Assembly (NCBI GenBank): GCA_023389175.1
Contig: JAEWEW010000185.1
Coordinates: 1 to 14,116 of the forward strand
DNA: 14,116 nucleotides
Source of the DNA: Pseudomonadota bacterium
GTDB taxonomy: Bacteria; Pseudomonadota; Gammaproteobacteria; Burkholderiales; Burkholderiaceae_E
Direction of reading: 5' to 3'
The notes beneath the pieces are model-generated. The model ran no database searches. It was given only the letters and a program-made list of their open reading frames with translations, and was not told where the DNA came from. Positions within the stretch are counted from its first letter, which is position 1; the number at the start of each line of letters is the position of its first letter. Shown here piece after piece: positions 13,640 to 14,116 of the stretch. Made by a program: the position numbers and the translations under genes.

Positions 13640-14116
13640 ATGAGACTGGTTCCGTGGCTGGCAGGCCTGGGCGTCCTTACCGGCATCGCGCAGGGCCCGG
13701 CCGTTGCGCAGACCCAGACCGTTGCCTACCCTGAGCGGGCCATCACGCTGGTGGTCCCGTGGCCGGCCGGTGGCTTCACCGACCGACTCGGGCGCCTGGT
13801 TGCGGAGAAGATGTCGGCGAGCCTGGGCAAGCCGGTCGTGGTGGAGAACCGCCCCGGCGCCAGCGCCGGGATTGGCTCCGAGCATGTGATGCGGGCCGCG
13901 CCCGACGGCTACACGCTGCTGGTCACCTCTACCGACGGCACGGTCAAGCTGCTCCAGGGCAAGGGTACGCATCCGGTGAGCGAGTTCACCCAAATCTCGA
14001 TGCTCGCGTCCCAGCCGGTGACGCTGTCGGTCGGCCCCAAGTTCAAGGGCGCATCGCTCGCTGATTTCGTCGCCGAGGCGAAACGCAGCCCGGGCAGCAT
14101 TGCCTTCGCCTCCAAT
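13640..14116 (+). CDS. Tripartite tricarboxylate transporter substrate-binding protein (Bug family), 3' partial
   Basis: N-terminal 159 residues of a periplasmic solute-binding protein of the Bug/TctC family, which captures carboxylates or related small acids for TctAB-type transporters or for sensing. Members are usually about 320 residues, so roughly half is missing. The start has a Sec signal peptide, MRLVPWLAGLGVLTG to AVAQ. Family marks follow: YPERAITLVVPWPAGG (30-45), VVENRPGASAGIG (about 71-83), APDGYTLLV and PGSIAFASN near the window end. The stretch after DGYTLLV is less usual (TSTDGTVKLLQGKG in place of the common NPxLY-type sequence). AGAGGAG precedes ATG 13640. No tctA or tctB is seen, which is normal for the many orphan Bug genes in Burkholderiales. 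The ligand cannot be predicted. Confidence 0.9.
   Translation, partial: MRLVPWLAGLGVLTGIAQGPAVAQTQTVAYPERAITLVVPWPAGGFTDRLGRLVAEKMSASLGKPVVVENRPGASAGIGSEHVMRAAPDGYTLLVTSTDGTVKLLQGKGTHPVSEFTQISMLASQPVTLSVGPKFKGASLADFVAEAKRSPGSIAFASN

Overview
The window is high-GC DNA with dense coding on both strands and only short intergenic gaps. The gene content suggests a betaproteobacterium, probably Burkholderiales. The pointers are a Bug-type (TctC-like) tripartite tricarboxylate substrate-binding protein, a proteobacterial PmtA-type phospholipid methyltransferase, a CheB/CheR-type fusion sensor kinase, and a LexA operator of the CTGT-N8-ACAG class. This placement is an inference; there is no rRNA or marker gene to confirm it. 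I see no tRNA, rRNA, insertion sequence, CRISPR array or integrase.

Layout. (1) 1-3590 holds a signalling pair arranged tail to tail: the C-terminal part of a CheB/CheR-PAS hybrid kinase (its 5' end lies outside the window), facing a GGDEF diguanylate cyclase. The cyclase has a strong hairpin in its leader. (2) 3591-3996 is a non-coding regulatory stretch with a perfect 9+1+9 palindrome. (3) 3997-8532 is a run of plus-strand genes: a GT14-like glycosyltransferase, a PmtA-like methyltransferase, a fusion of protein-L-isoaspartate methyltransferase with an erythromycin-esterase-like domain, and a 193-residue protein of unknown function. (4) 8591-9625 is a minus-strand pair: a crotonase and a downstream DUF6494-like small protein. 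(5) 9688-9864 is a 58-codon CBS-family mini-gene that looks internally deleted but keeps its promoter, ribosome site and both ends. (6) 9866-11299 is an exported GH99/GH71-like glycosidase on the minus strand. (7) 11460-12936 holds a LexA-box promoter driving a 66-residue Lar-like zinc ribbon, a convergent DUF72 protein, and a second small zinc-ribbon protein. (8) 13038-13528 is a self-contained unit (promoter, exported protein made almost wholly of a 14-residue tandem repeat, terminator). (9) 13582-14116 is the start of a Bug-family binding protein that runs off the window.

How the parts relate. Most genes look like independent transcription units rather than one pathway. The first two act in phosphorelay and c-di-GMP signalling. 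PmtA, GT14 and the GH99-like enzyme concern envelope lipids and glycans. The Pcm-Ere fusion suggests protein repair or a stress role. The most unusual items are the exported tandem-repeat protein, the SOS-type control of a Lar-like protein, the kinase whose phosphoacceptor histidine position is serine, and the mini-CBS gene.
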